Both the position numbers and the translations under genes were made by a program. Below the pieces are notes generated by a model. That model was not told the origin of the DNA. It did no database searches and worked only from the letters and a program-made list of their open reading frames with translations. This document shows, piece after piece, positions 12,224-20,804 of a stretch of DNA of 64,000 bases. Position 1 is the first letter of the stretch. Every line of letters begins with the position of its first letter. Origin of the DNA: Streptomyces adelaidensis (GTDB lineage: Bacteria; Actinomycetota; Actinomycetes; Streptomycetales; Streptomycetaceae); the NCBI RefSeq assembly GCF_016598475.1, contig NZ_JAEMUX010000006.1:62001-126000 (forward strand). Direction: 5' to 3'.

Positions 12224-13731
12224 CTTCTTCCGTCCCTCGGCTGGTCGTCGCCGCGCCTTCCTCGGGCAGTGGCAAGACAACCGTGGCCACGGGGTTGATG
12301 GCCGCGTTCACCGCGCGGGGGCTCGTCGTGTCGCCGCACAAGGTGGGGCCGGACTACATCGATCCCGGGTATCACGCGCTCGCGAGCGGGCGGGTGGGGC
12401 GGAATCTCGACGCGTATCTGTGTGGGGCGGAGCTGATCGCGCCGCTGTTCGCGCACGGGGCGCGTGGGTGTGACATCGCTGTCGTCGAGGGGGTGATGGG
12501 GATGTACGACGGGGCCGCGGGGGAGGGTGAGCTGGCGTCCACCGCGCATGTGGCGAAGTTGCTGCGGGCGCCGGTGGTGCTTGTCGTGGACGCCTCGTCG
12601 CAGTCCCGGTCCGTGGCGGCACTGGTGCATGGGTTCGCGTCCTGGGATCCGCAGGTGCGGGTCGGTGGGGTGATTCTCAACAAGGTCGCGTCGGACCGGC
12701 ACGAGGAGTTGTTGCGGGAGGCGTTGGAGTCGGCCGGGGTGGCTGTGCTGGGGGTGTTGCGGCGGGTTGCTCAGGTGGATACGCCGGGGAGGCATCTGGG
12801 GCTGGTGCCGGTCGCCGAGCGGCGGGCCGCCGCGGTGGAGGCTGTGGCGGCGATGGGTGCGCAGGTGGGGGCGGGGTGTGATCTGGAAGGGTTGGTCGCG
12901 CTGGCGCGTAGTGCGGGGGCGTTGTCTGGGGCGGGTTGGGATGCGGCTGAGGCCGTGGCTTTCTCGCCCCCGCCGCCCCTTCCCCTCCCAACCCTGGGGG
13001 CCGCGCCCCCAGACCCCCGCTTTCGGCCTGAACGGCCTTGTCCTCAAACGCCGGACGGGCTGGAAGGGGCTGGGGTGAGGGATCGGGATGGCGACTCCCC
13101 TCCTCGGACGCCGGACGGGCTGGAAGGGCCGGCCGTGATCGCTGTTGCCGGTGGGGCCGCGTTCACGTTCTCCTATGCGGAGCATGCGGAGTTGTTGGCC
13201 GCTGCCGGGGGCGAGGTCGTCGTGTTTGATCCGCTTCGGGATGAGGGGCTGCCTGAAGGGACGACCGGGCTGGTCATCGGGGGTGGGTTTCCGGAGGTGT
13301 ATGCCGCCGAGTTGTCCGGCAACGAGGCGTTGCGGAAGGCTGTTTCGGAGTTGGTGCTGGGTGGGGCTCCGGTCGCGGCCGAGTGTGCTGGGCTGCTCTA
13401 TCTGTGCCGGGAGCTGGACGGGCAGCCGATGTGTGGGGTGCTCGACGCGGCGGCGAGGATGGACGAGCGGCTGACGCTCGGGTATCGGGACGCGGTGGCC
13501 GTGAGCGACAGTGTGCTCGCGCCGGCCGGAACGCGGATGCGGGGGCACGAGTTTCACCGGACGGTGGTCGAGCCGGGGGCCGGGGCGGCTCCAGCGTGGG
13601 GGGTCCGGTCCCCTCGGCCGCGCGTCGAAGGTTTTGTACAGCGAGGTGTGCACGCGAGTTATCTGCACACGCACTGGGCGTCGGAGCCCGGTGTCGCCCG
13701 TCGGTTCGTGGAGAGGTGCCGGACGTCATGA
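12217..13731 (+). CDS. cobB: cobyrinate a,c-diamide synthase CobB with a repeat-derived linker
   Basis: A 504-residue glutamine amidotransferase that amidates the a and c side chains of the corrin. The ATPase domain opens with APSSGSGKTTVA (residues about 13-24). The glutaminase domain has AECAGLLYL with Cys390 and a C-terminal HASYLHTHWA. Between the domains, about residues 249-304 form an unusual Pro-rich segment encoded by a dispersed nucleotide repeat (12961-13130) containing a 60-base internal duplication; the reading frame is kept. This explains a length about 40-50 residues above the usual 440-470. Two adjacent GTG codons (12217 and 12220) can start it; the second gives a GTGA overlap with the cobO stop. 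Confidence 0.94.
   Translation: MVTSSVPRLVVAAPSSGSGKTTVATGLMAAFTARGLVVSPHKVGPDYIDPGYHALASGRVGRNLDAYLCGAELIAPLFAHGARGCDIAVVEGVMGMYDGAAGEGELASTAHVAKLLRAPVVLVVDASSQSRSVAALVHGFASWDPQVRVGGVILNKVASDRHEELLREALESAGVAVLGVLRRVAQVDTPGRHLGLVPVAERRAAAVEAVAAMGAQVGAGCDLEGLVALARSAGALSGAGWDAAEAVAFSPPPPLPLPTLGAAPPDPRFRPERPCPQTPDGLEGAGVRDRDGDSPPRTPDGLEGPAVIAVAGGAAFTFSYAEHAELLAAAGGEVVVFDPLRDEGLPEGTTGLVIGGGFPEVYAAELSGNEALRKAVSELVLGGAPVAAECAGLLYLCRELDGQPMCGVLDAAARMDERLTLGYRDAVAVSDSVLAPAGTRMRGHEFHRTVVEPGAGAAPAWGVRSPRPRVEGFVQRGVHASYLHTHWASEPGVARRFVERCRTS
12961..13130 (+). repeat. dispersed GC-rich repeat inside cobB
   Basis: The segment starts TTCTCGCCCCCGCCGCCCCT, has a C-rich/G-rich dyad (about 12991-13018), and ends in two direct copies of a unit containing ACGCCGGACGGGCTGGAAGG, at 13041-13068 and 13101-13128 (period 60). 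The first part is shared with the intergenic sequence at 42328-42395 (TTCTTCGCCCCCGCCGCCCC and a CCCAGGGGCTGCGCCCC dyad). It is translated in frame as a Pro/Gly-rich linker of CobB. Confidence 0.8.
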
Positions 13732-14462
13732 GCAGCAGCAGGTTGATCGGAGTCGGGGTGGGCCCGGGCGATCCCGAGCTGGTGACCGTCAAGGGCGTCA
13801 ACGCTCTGCGCGCCGCCGACGTCGTGGTCGTACCGGTGATGGACACGGGGGACCAAGGGCGCGCCGAGGCGACCGTGCTGCACTACGTGGGCGCGGAGAA
13901 GGTCGTACGTGTCGTGTTCGCGCTCAACGAGCGGACCGACCGGGGGCGGCGCGAGGCCGCCTGGGACGCCGCCGGGGGGCGGGTCGCCCAGCTGCTCAGG
14001 GAGCACTCCTCCGTGGCTTTCGCCACCATCGGCGACCCCAACGTGTACTCCACCTTCACCTATCTCGCCCAGACCATCGGGGAGCTGGTGCCGGGGACCG
14101 TCATCGAGACCGTGCCCGGGATCACCGCGATGCAGGACCTCGCCGCGCGCTCCGGTGCTGTGCTGACCGAGGGGACCGAGCCGCTCACGCTCGTGCCGGT
14201 CACGGCTGGTGCGGCCGTGCTCAAGGACGCCCTGAGCGGGCCGGGGACCGTGGTGGCGTACAAGTTCGGGCGGCAGGCGCAGGCCGTCGTCGAGGCGTTG
14301 CGGGAGACCGGGCGGATCGAGGACGCGGTGTGGGGGTCCGCGCTGGGGCTGCCCGAGGAGTCCATCCGGGCCGCCGCCGAGCTGGACGGCCGGCCTCTGC
14401 CCTACCTCTCCACCCTCATCGCGCCGGCCCGGCGCGACGGCGGACGCGGTGGGAAGCTGTGA
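13728..14462 (+). CDS. cobI: precorrin-2 C20-methyltransferase CobI/CbiL
   Basis: A 244-residue SAM-dependent methyltransferase of the tetrapyrrole methylase family. It opens with RLIGVGVGPGDPELVTVKGVNAL, the diagnostic N-terminal loop, and has FATIGDPNVYSTFTYL and VPGITAMQDLAARSGAVLTEG, as expected for C20 methylation of precorrin-2. The ATG overlaps the cobB stop (ATGA). It ends 30 bases before the convergent stop of the ZIP transporter, so it is the last gene of the first cob segment. Confidence 0.94.
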   Translation: MSSSRLIGVGVGPGDPELVTVKGVNALRAADVVVVPVMDTGDQGRAEATVLHYVGAEKVVRVVFALNERTDRGRREAAWDAAGGRVAQLLREHSSVAFATIGDPNVYSTFTYLAQTIGELVPGTVIETVPGITAMQDLAARSGAVLTEGTEPLTLVPVTAGAAVLKDALSGPGTVVAYKFGRQAQAVVEALRETGRIEDAVWGSALGLPEESIRAAAELDGRPLPYLSTLIAPARRDGGRGGKL

Positions 14463-14491
14463 GCGGCTTCAGAGGATGCGCAGGTTTTCGT

Positions 14492-15220
14492 TCACTCCGC
14501 CAGGCCCACCACCAGCCAGATGAAGGCCGCTCCGGCGATCGTGCACAGCAGGGTGGGGCGGGCCGGGTGTTCGTGGTGGGCCTCGGGGAGGATCTCGGCG
14601 GCGGCGAGGTAGAGCAGTGCGCCGCCGAAGAAGCCGAGGTAGCAGCCGAGGGGGCCCTCGGGGATCGTGAACAGGAGGGTGGAGGCGGCTCCCACGACCG
14701 GGGCCGCCGCGTCCGCGAACAGCATCGCGAGCGCGCGTCGGCGGGCGTTGCCGTACAGGCTCGTGAGTGTGTACGTGTTGAAGCCGTCCGCGAAGTCGTG
14801 GGCGATCACCGCGAGGGCGACCGCGATGCCCATGCCCTCGCCGACCTGGAAGGCCGCGCCGATCGCGACGCCGTCCATGGCGCTGTGCCCGACCATCGCC
14901 GCGGCGGCCGTCAGGCCCACCTGGGGCGTACGGCCGTTGTGCTCCTCCGCCCCGTGTGCGGCCTGCCGTCCGGCCAGCAGGCGTTCCACCAGGTGGGCGA
15001 AGAGGAAACCGGCGACGAACAGCAGCAGTGCGGCCGGTACGCCGAAGACCTCGTCGCCGGCCACCGCCAGGGCCTCCGGCAGCAGGTCGAGGCCGACCAC
15101 GCCCAGCATCAGGCCGCCGGCCAGGCCCAGCACCAGGTGACGGCGGTCCGTCACGCGTTGTGCCGTCCAGCCGCCGACCAGCGTCATGAGGAACGCGCCG
15201 AGCGCTACGAGGACCACCAT
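14492..15220 (-). CDS. ZIP-family metal transporter
   Basis: A 242-residue polytopic protein with about eight hydrophobic segments. The ZIP signature region is present: VGHSAMDGVAIGAAF and a second amphipathic helix with VIAHDFADGFNTYT, supplying His/Asp metal ligands, plus a His-rich loop AAEILPEAHHEHPARP. It is coded on the strand opposite to the cobalamin genes and splits them into two segments. ZIP proteins import divalent cations such as Zn(II), Fe(II) or Mn(II); cobalt or zinc supply to the surrounding pathway is a reasonable inference but the ion cannot be read from sequence. Confidence 0.9.
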   Translation of the reverse strand: MVVLVALGAFLMTLVGGWTAQRVTDRRHLVLGLAGGLMLGVVGLDLLPEALAVAGDEVFGVPAALLLFVAGFLFAHLVERLLAGRQAAHGAEEHNGRTPQVGLTAAAAMVGHSAMDGVAIGAAFQVGEGMGIAVALAVIAHDFADGFNTYTLTSLYGNARRRALAMLFADAAAPVVGAASTLLFTIPEGPLGCYLGFFGGALLYLAAAEILPEAHHEHPARPTLLCTIAGAAFIWLVVGLAE

Positions 15221-15310
15221 GTGTCTTTGCTACCGGAAGAGCCGGGCCTCATGGCTGCGGCGCCCCGGGCGGGCGCTTGGCCGATGGGACCGAATTCCTC
15301 TGCGGCGCCG

Positions 15311-15352
15311 TCGTGGCCTGTCGCGCAGTTCCCCGCGCCCCGTCAGGGCGCC
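15311..15352 (-). repeat. dispersed hairpin element, copy 1
   Basis: This contains the reverse complement of GCGCGGGGAACTGCGCGACA followed by GCCACGA, adjoining the small dyad GGCGC...GCGCC. The same unit recurs at 24719, 42423, 43110, 51749, 61278 and 62222. This copy is in the leader of cobM, just before its ribosome site. Confidence 0.8.
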
Positions 15353-15372
15353 GCACTCCCGGAAGAGGAGAT

Positions 15373-16224
15373 ATGACCCCCAAGGTGACCTTCGTCGGTG
15401 CCGGGCCCGGCGCCGCCGATCTGCTGACGTTCCGGGCCGCGCGCGCGATCGCGGAGGCCGATGTCGTGATCTGGGCGGCCAGCCTGGTGCAGGCGGAGGT
15501 CCTGGACCACGCACGGGAGGGCGCGGAGGTCCTCGACTCGGCGGCCATGTCCCTGGAGGACGTCGTCGCCGTGTACGAGCGGGCCGTCGCGGAGGGACTG
15601 AAGGTCGCCCGTATCCACTCCGGTGACCCGGCGCTGTGGGGCGGTACGCAGGAGCAGCTGGACCGGTGCCGGGAGATGGGGATCGCCACCGAGGTGATCC
15701 CCGGTGTGTCCGCGTTCTCGGCCGTCGCGGCGCTCGCGCAGCGCGAGTTGACGATTCCCGAGGTCGCGCAGTCCGTGATCCTGACCCGGCTGGGCGGTGG
15801 CAAGACGCCCATGCCGCCCGGTGAGGAGGTGCGGGAGTTCGCGCGCCACGGTACGACCATGGCGGTCTTCCTGTCCGCCGCGCGCAGCGGGCAGTTGGTG
15901 CGGGAGCTGCTGGAGGGCGGCTATCCGACGTCGACGCCGGTCGTGGTGGCGTACCAGGCGACCTGGCCGGAGGAGCTGGTCGTGCGGTGCACGATCGAGA
16001 CGCTGGAGGAGACCGTCAAGGAGCACAAGCTGTGGAAGCACACGCTGTTCCTGGTCGGCCCGGCCCTCGACGCCAGCGGCACCCGCTCGCATCTGTACCA
16101 CCCGGGCCACTTCCACGGGTACCGCAAGGCCGACCCGGCCGCGCGCAAGGCCCTGCGGGAGGCCGTGCGTGAGGCGCGTGGCGATGCGCGGAGCAAGGTC
16201 CGGGGAGAGGGCGCGGCTCCGTGA
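15373..16224 (+). CDS. cobM: precorrin-4 C11-methyltransferase CobM/CbiF
   Basis: A 283-residue tetrapyrrole methylase with KVTFVGAGPGAADLLTFRAARAI at the start, HSGDPALWGGTQEQLDRC, and VIPGVSAFSAVAALAQRELTIPEVAQSVILTRLGG, which are typical of the C11 enzyme. The ATG follows GGAAGAGGAGAT, a strong ribosome site. A long upstream extension of the open frame is rejected because it runs through the dispersed repeat. Its TGA overlaps the GTG of cobL. This is the first gene of the second cob segment and may have its own promoter in 15221-15372. Confidence 0.95.
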   Translation: MTPKVTFVGAGPGAADLLTFRAARAIAEADVVIWAASLVQAEVLDHAREGAEVLDSAAMSLEDVVAVYERAVAEGLKVARIHSGDPALWGGTQEQLDRCREMGIATEVIPGVSAFSAVAALAQRELTIPEVAQSVILTRLGGGKTPMPPGEEVREFARHGTTMAVFLSAARSGQLVRELLEGGYPTSTPVVVAYQATWPEELVVRCTIETLEETVKEHKLWKHTLFLVGPALDASGTRSHLYHPGHFHGYRKADPAARKALREAVREARGDARSKVRGEGAAP

Positions 16225-17495
16225 TCACCGTCATCGGTACGGGCACGGGGGCGCCCCTCCCCCCGGACGCCGAGGCCGTACTGGCCGAGGCGGCGCTCGT
16301 CGTGGGCGGCCGGCGCCATCTGGAGGCGGCGCGGCTGCCGGAGAGCGCCGAGCGGGTCGTCCTGGGGCCGCTGGCACCCGCCCTCGACGCGATCGAGAAG
16401 TACGCCGAGGGGGACGAGGAGCGGCAGGACGGGGCTGGGCGCGTCGTCGTCCTGGCTTCCGGCGATCCCGGGTTCTTCGGGATCGTACGGGCGCTGGCCG
16501 AGCGGTTCGGGGCGGCGGCGCTGGACGTACGGCCGGGGGTGTCGTCCGTCGCCACCGCGTTCGCCCGGCTGGGGCTGACCTGGGACGACGCGGTGGTGGT
16601 GAGTGCGCACGGGCGTGAGCCGCGGACGGCGCTGAACGTGTGCCGGGCCCGGCCGAAGGTGGCGGTGCTGACCGGGCCGGGTGCGGGGCCGGCCGAGCTG
16701 GGGGCGGGGCTCGTGGCGGCGGAGGCCCGGCGGGTGCTCGTCGTGGCGTCCGCGCTGGGCGACCCGGAGCGGGAGCGCGTGGAGCGGGTGACACCGGCCG
16801 AGGCCGCCGGGCGGGACTGGGGTGCGGCGGTGAGCGTCGTGCTGTGCCTGGACGAGGAGCGGACCCTGTCCCCCGTGCGTACCGTTGCCGCAGGCCCGTC
16901 GGGGCCCGGCCGATGGGCCCTGGACGAGGGCGAGTTCACCCATCGCGACTCGATGATCACCAAGTTCGAGGTGCGGGCGCTGGCGCTCGCCCGGCTCGGG
17001 CCGCGGCCCGGCGAGCTGGTCTGGGACGTCGGCGCGGGCTCCGGCTCGGTCGCTGTGGAGTGCGCGCGGTTCGGCGCGGCCGTCACCGCGGTCGAGAAGT
17101 CGGCCGACGCAGTGGCACGTGTCCGCGCCAACGCCGCCGCGCACGGCGTCGACGTCCATGTGGTGCACGGTGCGGCGCCGGACGCGCTGTCCGCTCTGCC
17201 GGGCGACCCGGACGCGGTGTTCATCGGCGGCGGGGGGCGCGAACTGCCCGCCATCGTCACCGCCTGCGCACGGCGCGCCCGGCGGACCGTGGTGGTCGCC
17301 CTGGCCGCGCTCGACCGGGTCCCGGCGGTCCGGGCGGCACTGATCGCGGCCGGGCTGACCTGTGACGGCGTACTGCTGCAGGCGTCCCGGCTGGCCCCGC
17401 TGCCGGGGGACGTGACCCGGCTGGCGGCCGTCAATCCCGTTTTTCTGCTGTGGGGCGTGCGGCCTCCGGCGCACAGTGAAGGAGTTGACCGGTGA
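16221..17495 (+). CDS. cobL: precorrin-6Y C5,15-methyltransferase (decarboxylating), CbiE-CbiT fusion
   Basis: A 424-residue bifunctional enzyme. Residues 1 to about 210 are the CbiE tetrapyrrole methylase (VIGTGTGAPLP, VVLASGDPGFFGIVRAL, RPGVSSVATAFARLGL). Residues about 230-424 are CbiT, a Rossmann methyltransferase with DEGEFTHRDSMITKFEVRALALARL and VWDVGAGSGSVAVECA. It methylates C5 and C15 and removes the acetate carboxyl at C12. The GTG start overlaps the cobM stop (GTGA), and its stop overlaps the next GTG. Confidence 0.95.
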   Translation: MITVIGTGTGAPLPPDAEAVLAEAALVVGGRRHLEAARLPESAERVVLGPLAPALDAIEKYAEGDEERQDGAGRVVVLASGDPGFFGIVRALAERFGAAALDVRPGVSSVATAFARLGLTWDDAVVVSAHGREPRTALNVCRARPKVAVLTGPGAGPAELGAGLVAAEARRVLVVASALGDPERERVERVTPAEAAGRDWGAAVSVVLCLDEERTLSPVRTVAAGPSGPGRWALDEGEFTHRDSMITKFEVRALALARLGPRPGELVWDVGAGSGSVAVECARFGAAVTAVEKSADAVARVRANAAAHGVDVHVVHGAAPDALSALPGDPDAVFIGGGGRELPAIVTACARRARRTVVVALAALDRVPAVRAALIAAGLTCDGVLLQASRLAPLPGDVTRLAAVNPVFLLWGVRPPAHSEGVDR

Positions 17496-19267
17496 TCGGC
17501 CTGATCTCCGCGACCGCGGCGGGCGCGGTGGCCGCCCAGCGGCTCGCCTCGGCCTGGCCCGAGCGGACACGTGTGTACGAAGGGCCCGTACGGGATGCCG
17601 TGCGGCGCGCGTTCGGGGAGTGCGAGCAGTTGGTGTGCTTCCTCGCGACGGGGGCGACGGTACGGCTGCTCGTGCCGCTGCTGGCGGACAAGGCGTCCGA
17701 CCCGGGTGTGGTGTGCGTCGACGAGGGCGGGCGGTTCGCCGTGTCGCTGGTCGGCGGGCACGCGGGCGGCGCCAATGAACTCGCCCGTGAGGTGGGTGAG
17801 TTGCTCGGTGCGGAGCCGGTGGTGACCACGGCCACGGACGCGGTGGAGGTGCCCGGTCTCGACACGCTCGGGTTCCCGGTGGAGGGCGATGTCGCCGGGG
17901 TCTCCCGGGCGGTCCTCGACGGTACGGCGGTGGAGCTGGACCTGGAACTCGGCTGGCCGCTGCCCGCGTTGCCCCCGAACGTGTCGTGCGTGTCGAACGT
18001 GTCGAACGTGCGCGGTGATCACTCGGAGCGGAGCGGGCGGCCCGTCATCCACGTGACCGACCGGCTGCTCGACGCCGGTGAAGGCCGGGTCGTCCTGCGT
18101 CCGCCCTCCCTCGTCGTCGGTGTGGGTGCCTCCAAGGGCGCCCCCGTCGACGAAGTGCTCGGGCTGATCGGGAGCGCCCTCGCCGACGCCGGTCTCTCCG
18201 CCAGGTCCCTCGCCGAGCTGGCCACCGTGGACGCCAAGGCCGGCGAACCCGGCATCGTCGAGGCCGCCGCGCGTCTGGGCGTGCCCCTGGTCACCCACTC
18301 CGCCGAGGAGTTGGCGGCGGTCGAGGTCCCCAACCCCTCCGACGCGCCCCTCGCCGCCGTGGGCACCCCCTCGGTGGCGGAGGCGGCCGCGCTGGTGCGC
18401 GGCGGTGAACTCCTCGTTCCCAAGCGGAAGTCGGAGCGGGCGGACGGGCGGCCGGCGATGGCGACCTGTGCGGTGGTGCGGCGGCCGGCGCGCGGGCGGC
18501 TCGCGGTGGTGGGGCTCGGCCCCGGCGCCCGTGACCTGCTGACGCCGCGTGCCAGGGCCGAACTCCGGGGCGCATCCGTGCTGGTGGGCCTCGACCAGTA
18601 CGTGGACCAGATCCGCGATCTGCTCCGGCCCGGCACCCGCGTCCTGGAGTCCGGGCTCGGCGCGGAGGAGGAGCGGGCGCGGACGGCGGTGGCGGAGGCC
18701 CGGAAGGGTCAGGCCGTCGCGCTGATCGGGAGCGGGGACGCCGGGGTGTACGCGATGGCGTCGCCCGCGCTCGCCGAGGCCTCCGACGACATCGACGTGA
18801 TCGGTGTGCCCGGGGTGACCGCCGCGCTCGCCGCCGCCGCGATCCTCGGTGCGCCGCTCGGGCACGACCATGTGTCGATCAGCCTCTCCGACCTGCACAC
18901 ACCGTGGGAGATCATCGAGCGGCGGGTGCGGGCCGCCGCCGAGGCGGACATCGTGGTGACGTTCTACAACCCGCGCAGCCGGGGCCGGGACTGGCAGCTG
19001 CCGAAGGCCCTCTCCATCCTGGCCGGGCACCGGGAGCCGACGACGCCGGTCGGTGTCGTACGCAACGCCTCCCGGCCGGACGGGTCGAGCCGGCTGACGA
19101 CCCTGGCCTCGCTCGATCCGGCGACGGTCGACATGATGACCGTCGTGACCGTGGGCAACACCGCGACCCGTGAGATCGCGGGGCGCATGGTGACACCGCG
19201 GGGCTACCGCTGGCAGGAGGCCGCAGCGACGAGCGGCTCCGCCGCGGGACACGAGGGCGCCCGGTGA
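17492..19267 (+). CDS. cobJ: CbiG-CobJ fusion: cobalt-precorrin-5A hydrolase-like domain plus precorrin-3B C17-methyltransferase
   Basis: A 591-residue two-domain protein. Residues 1 to about 325 are CbiG-like: LISATAAGAVAAQRLASAWP, LVCFLATGATVRLL, VGGHAGGANELAREV and a C-terminal part with VGVGASKGAPVDEVLGLI. From about residue 336 it is the CobJ/CbiH methyltransferase: LAVVGLGPGARDLLTPRA, ALIGSGDAGVYAMASPALAEA, HDHVSISLSDLHTPWEIIERR and FYNPRSRGRDWQL. CobJ methylates C17 during ring contraction. CbiG opens the delta-lactone in the anaerobic route, so its presence beside CobN is a mixed signature. A short tandem repeat gives SCVSNVSNV near residue 165. GTG start overlaps the cobL stop. Confidence 0.94.
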   Translation: MIGLISATAAGAVAAQRLASAWPERTRVYEGPVRDAVRRAFGECEQLVCFLATGATVRLLVPLLADKASDPGVVCVDEGGRFAVSLVGGHAGGANELAREVGELLGAEPVVTTATDAVEVPGLDTLGFPVEGDVAGVSRAVLDGTAVELDLELGWPLPALPPNVSCVSNVSNVRGDHSERSGRPVIHVTDRLLDAGEGRVVLRPPSLVVGVGASKGAPVDEVLGLIGSALADAGLSARSLAELATVDAKAGEPGIVEAAARLGVPLVTHSAEELAAVEVPNPSDAPLAAVGTPSVAEAAALVRGGELLVPKRKSERADGRPAMATCAVVRRPARGRLAVVGLGPGARDLLTPRARAELRGASVLVGLDQYVDQIRDLLRPGTRVLESGLGAEEERARTAVAEARKGQAVALIGSGDAGVYAMASPALAEASDDIDVIGVPGVTAALAAAAILGAPLGHDHVSISLSDLHTPWEIIERRVRAAAEADIVVTFYNPRSRGRDWQLPKALSILAGHREPTTPVGVVRNASRPDGSSRLTTLASLDPATVDMMTVVTVGNTATREIAGRMVTPRGYRWQEAAATSGSAAGHEGAR

Positions 19268-19866
19268 ACCGTGTGGTCCACCCCATCGAGCAGGAGTCCT
19301 TCCGGCGGCTGCGCGCCCGCCTCGACACCTCGCACTTCGCGCCGCTGACCAGGGCGGTCGTGGAACGGGTCATCCACTCCGCCGCCGATCTGGAGTACGC
19401 GGACGACCTCGTCACGGACGAGGGCGCGCTGGCGAAGGCGCACGCCGTGCTGCACGCCGGGGCGCCGGTCGTCGTCGACGTGGAGATGGTGGCGGCGGGC
19501 ATCACCCGCCGCGAGACCGTCTGCCGGCTGAAGGACGCCGTGTCCGGGCCGGGGCTGACCCGTTCCGCGCATGCGATCCGGCTGGCGTACGAGCAGGTCG
19601 GGCCGGGGGCGTTGTGGGTGATCGGCTGTGCGCCGACCGCGCTCGAAGAGCTGCTCACGCTGGACGCCGCGCCGGCGCTCGTCATCGGTCTGCCCGTCGG
19701 TTTCGTCGGCGCGGCCGAGTCCAAGGCCGCGTTGCGCGAGAGCGGGCTGCCCGCTGTCAGCAACGTGTCCGAGAAGGGCGGGTCCGCGGTGGCCGCCGCC
19801 GCGCTCAACGCCCTGCTCTACCACCCTGTTTCAGACTCCGATTCATACTCCGAGGAGAAATCGTGA
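19264..19866 (+). CDS. cobH: precorrin-8X methylmutase CobH/CbiC
   Basis: A 200-residue enzyme that moves the C11 methyl group to C12 to give hydrogenobyrinic acid. Motifs are VVERVIHSAADLEYADDL with the catalytic histidine, VVVDVEMVAAGITRR, and ALVIGLPVGFVGAAESKAALRESGLPAVSNVSEKGGSAVAAAALNALLY near the C-terminus. Length is typical (about 205). The GTG start overlaps the previous TGA, and its own stop overlaps the GTG of the cbiX-like gene. Confidence 0.95.
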   Translation: MNRVVHPIEQESFRRLRARLDTSHFAPLTRAVVERVIHSAADLEYADDLVTDEGALAKAHAVLHAGAPVVVDVEMVAAGITRRETVCRLKDAVSGPGLTRSAHAIRLAYEQVGPGALWVIGCAPTALEELLTLDAAPALVIGLPVGFVGAAESKAALRESGLPAVSNVSEKGGSAVAAAALNALLYHPVSDSDSYSEEKS

Positions 19867-20804
19867 CCACCCCGCCGCCCGCCCTGCTCATCGCCGGACA
19901 TGGCACCCGGGACGACGCCGGCGCCGAGGCGTTCCGCGACTTCGTGCGGGAGCTGGGGCGCCGCCACCCCGAACTGCCCGTCGCGGGCGGCTTCATCGAG
20001 CTGTCCCCGCCGCCGCTGGGCGAGGCCGTGGCCGAGCTGGTGGAGCGGGGGGTGCGGCGGTTCGCGGCCGTCCCGCTGATGCTGGTGTCCGCCGGGCACG
20101 CCAAGGGGGACATCCCGGCGGCGCTGGCCCGCGAGAAGGAGCGGCACGCGGGGATCTCGTACACCTACGGCCGTCCGCTGGGCCCGCACCCCGCGCTGCT
20201 CGCCGTCCTGGAGCGGCGGCTGGACGAGGCGCTGGAGGAGGGCGGCGGGCGCAGGCCGGACGACCGGGCCGAGGTGACCGTGCTGCTCGTCGGGCGGGGG
20301 TCCACCGATCCCGACGCCAACGCCGAGGTGCACAAGGCGGCCCGGCTGCTGTGGGAGGGGCGCGGGTACGCGGGCGTGGAGACGGCGTTCGTGTCGCTGG
20401 CGGCGCCGGACGTGCCGAGCGGCCTCGACCGGTGCGTGAAGCTGGGCGCGAAGCGGATCGTCGTGCTGCCGTACTTCCTGTTCACCGGCATCCTGCCGGA
20501 CCGGGTGCGGCAGCAGACCGAGGGCTGGGCCGCCGCGCATCCGGAGATCGAGGTACGGTCGGCCGATGTCATCGGACCTGAACCGGAGTTGCTCGATCTG
20601 GTCATGGAGCGGTACCGGGAAGCGCTGGAGGGGGATCTGCGGATGAACTGCGACTCCTGTGTCTACCGCATCGCCCTGCCCGGCTTCGAGGACAAGGTGG
20701 GGCTGCCGCAGCAGCCGCACTTCCACCCGGACGACGACGGGCACCACCACGGCCACGGGCACCACCATCACCACGGGGAGCACACGCCCTCCCATGCACA
20801 CTGA
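19863..20804 (+). CDS. cbiX: sirohydrochlorin/cobalt chelatase CbiX with histidine-rich tail
   Basis: A 313-residue long-form CbiX made of two related chelatase halves. The first begins LLIAGHGTRDDAGAEAF and has LMLVSAGHAKGDIP; the second has VTVLLVGRGSTDPDANAEV and VVLPYFLFTGILPDRV. A Cys pair (NCDSCVYRIALPGFEDK) and a tail with about 12 histidines in the last 28 residues (HHHGHGHHHHHGEH) follow, suggesting metal storage or delivery. CbiX inserts Co(II), or iron for siroheme, into sirohydrochlorin in the anaerobic route, yet the operon also encodes CobN. The GTG start overlaps cobH; the 3' end overlaps the next gene by 11 bases. Confidence 0.92.
   Translation: MTTPPPALLIAGHGTRDDAGAEAFRDFVRELGRRHPELPVAGGFIELSPPPLGEAVAELVERGVRRFAAVPLMLVSAGHAKGDIPAALAREKERHAGISYTYGRPLGPHPALLAVLERRLDEALEEGGGRRPDDRAEVTVLLVGRGSTDPDANAEVHKAARLLWEGRGYAGVETAFVSLAAPDVPSGLDRCVKLGAKRIVVLPYFLFTGILPDRVRQQTEGWAAAHPEIEVRSADVIGPEPELLDLVMERYREALEGDLRMNCDSCVYRIALPGFEDKVGLPQQPHFHPDDDGHHHGHGHHHHHGEHTPSHAH

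Noticed and set aside
12961..13130. Treating the cobB repeat as a frameshift or a gene boundary
   Set aside because: The frame is open throughout, and both flanking domains are in the same frame and intact.
16016..19252. A 1078-residue minus-strand frame opposite cobL and cobJ
   Set aside because: Low-complexity composition and full overlap with clearly identified cobalamin enzymes.
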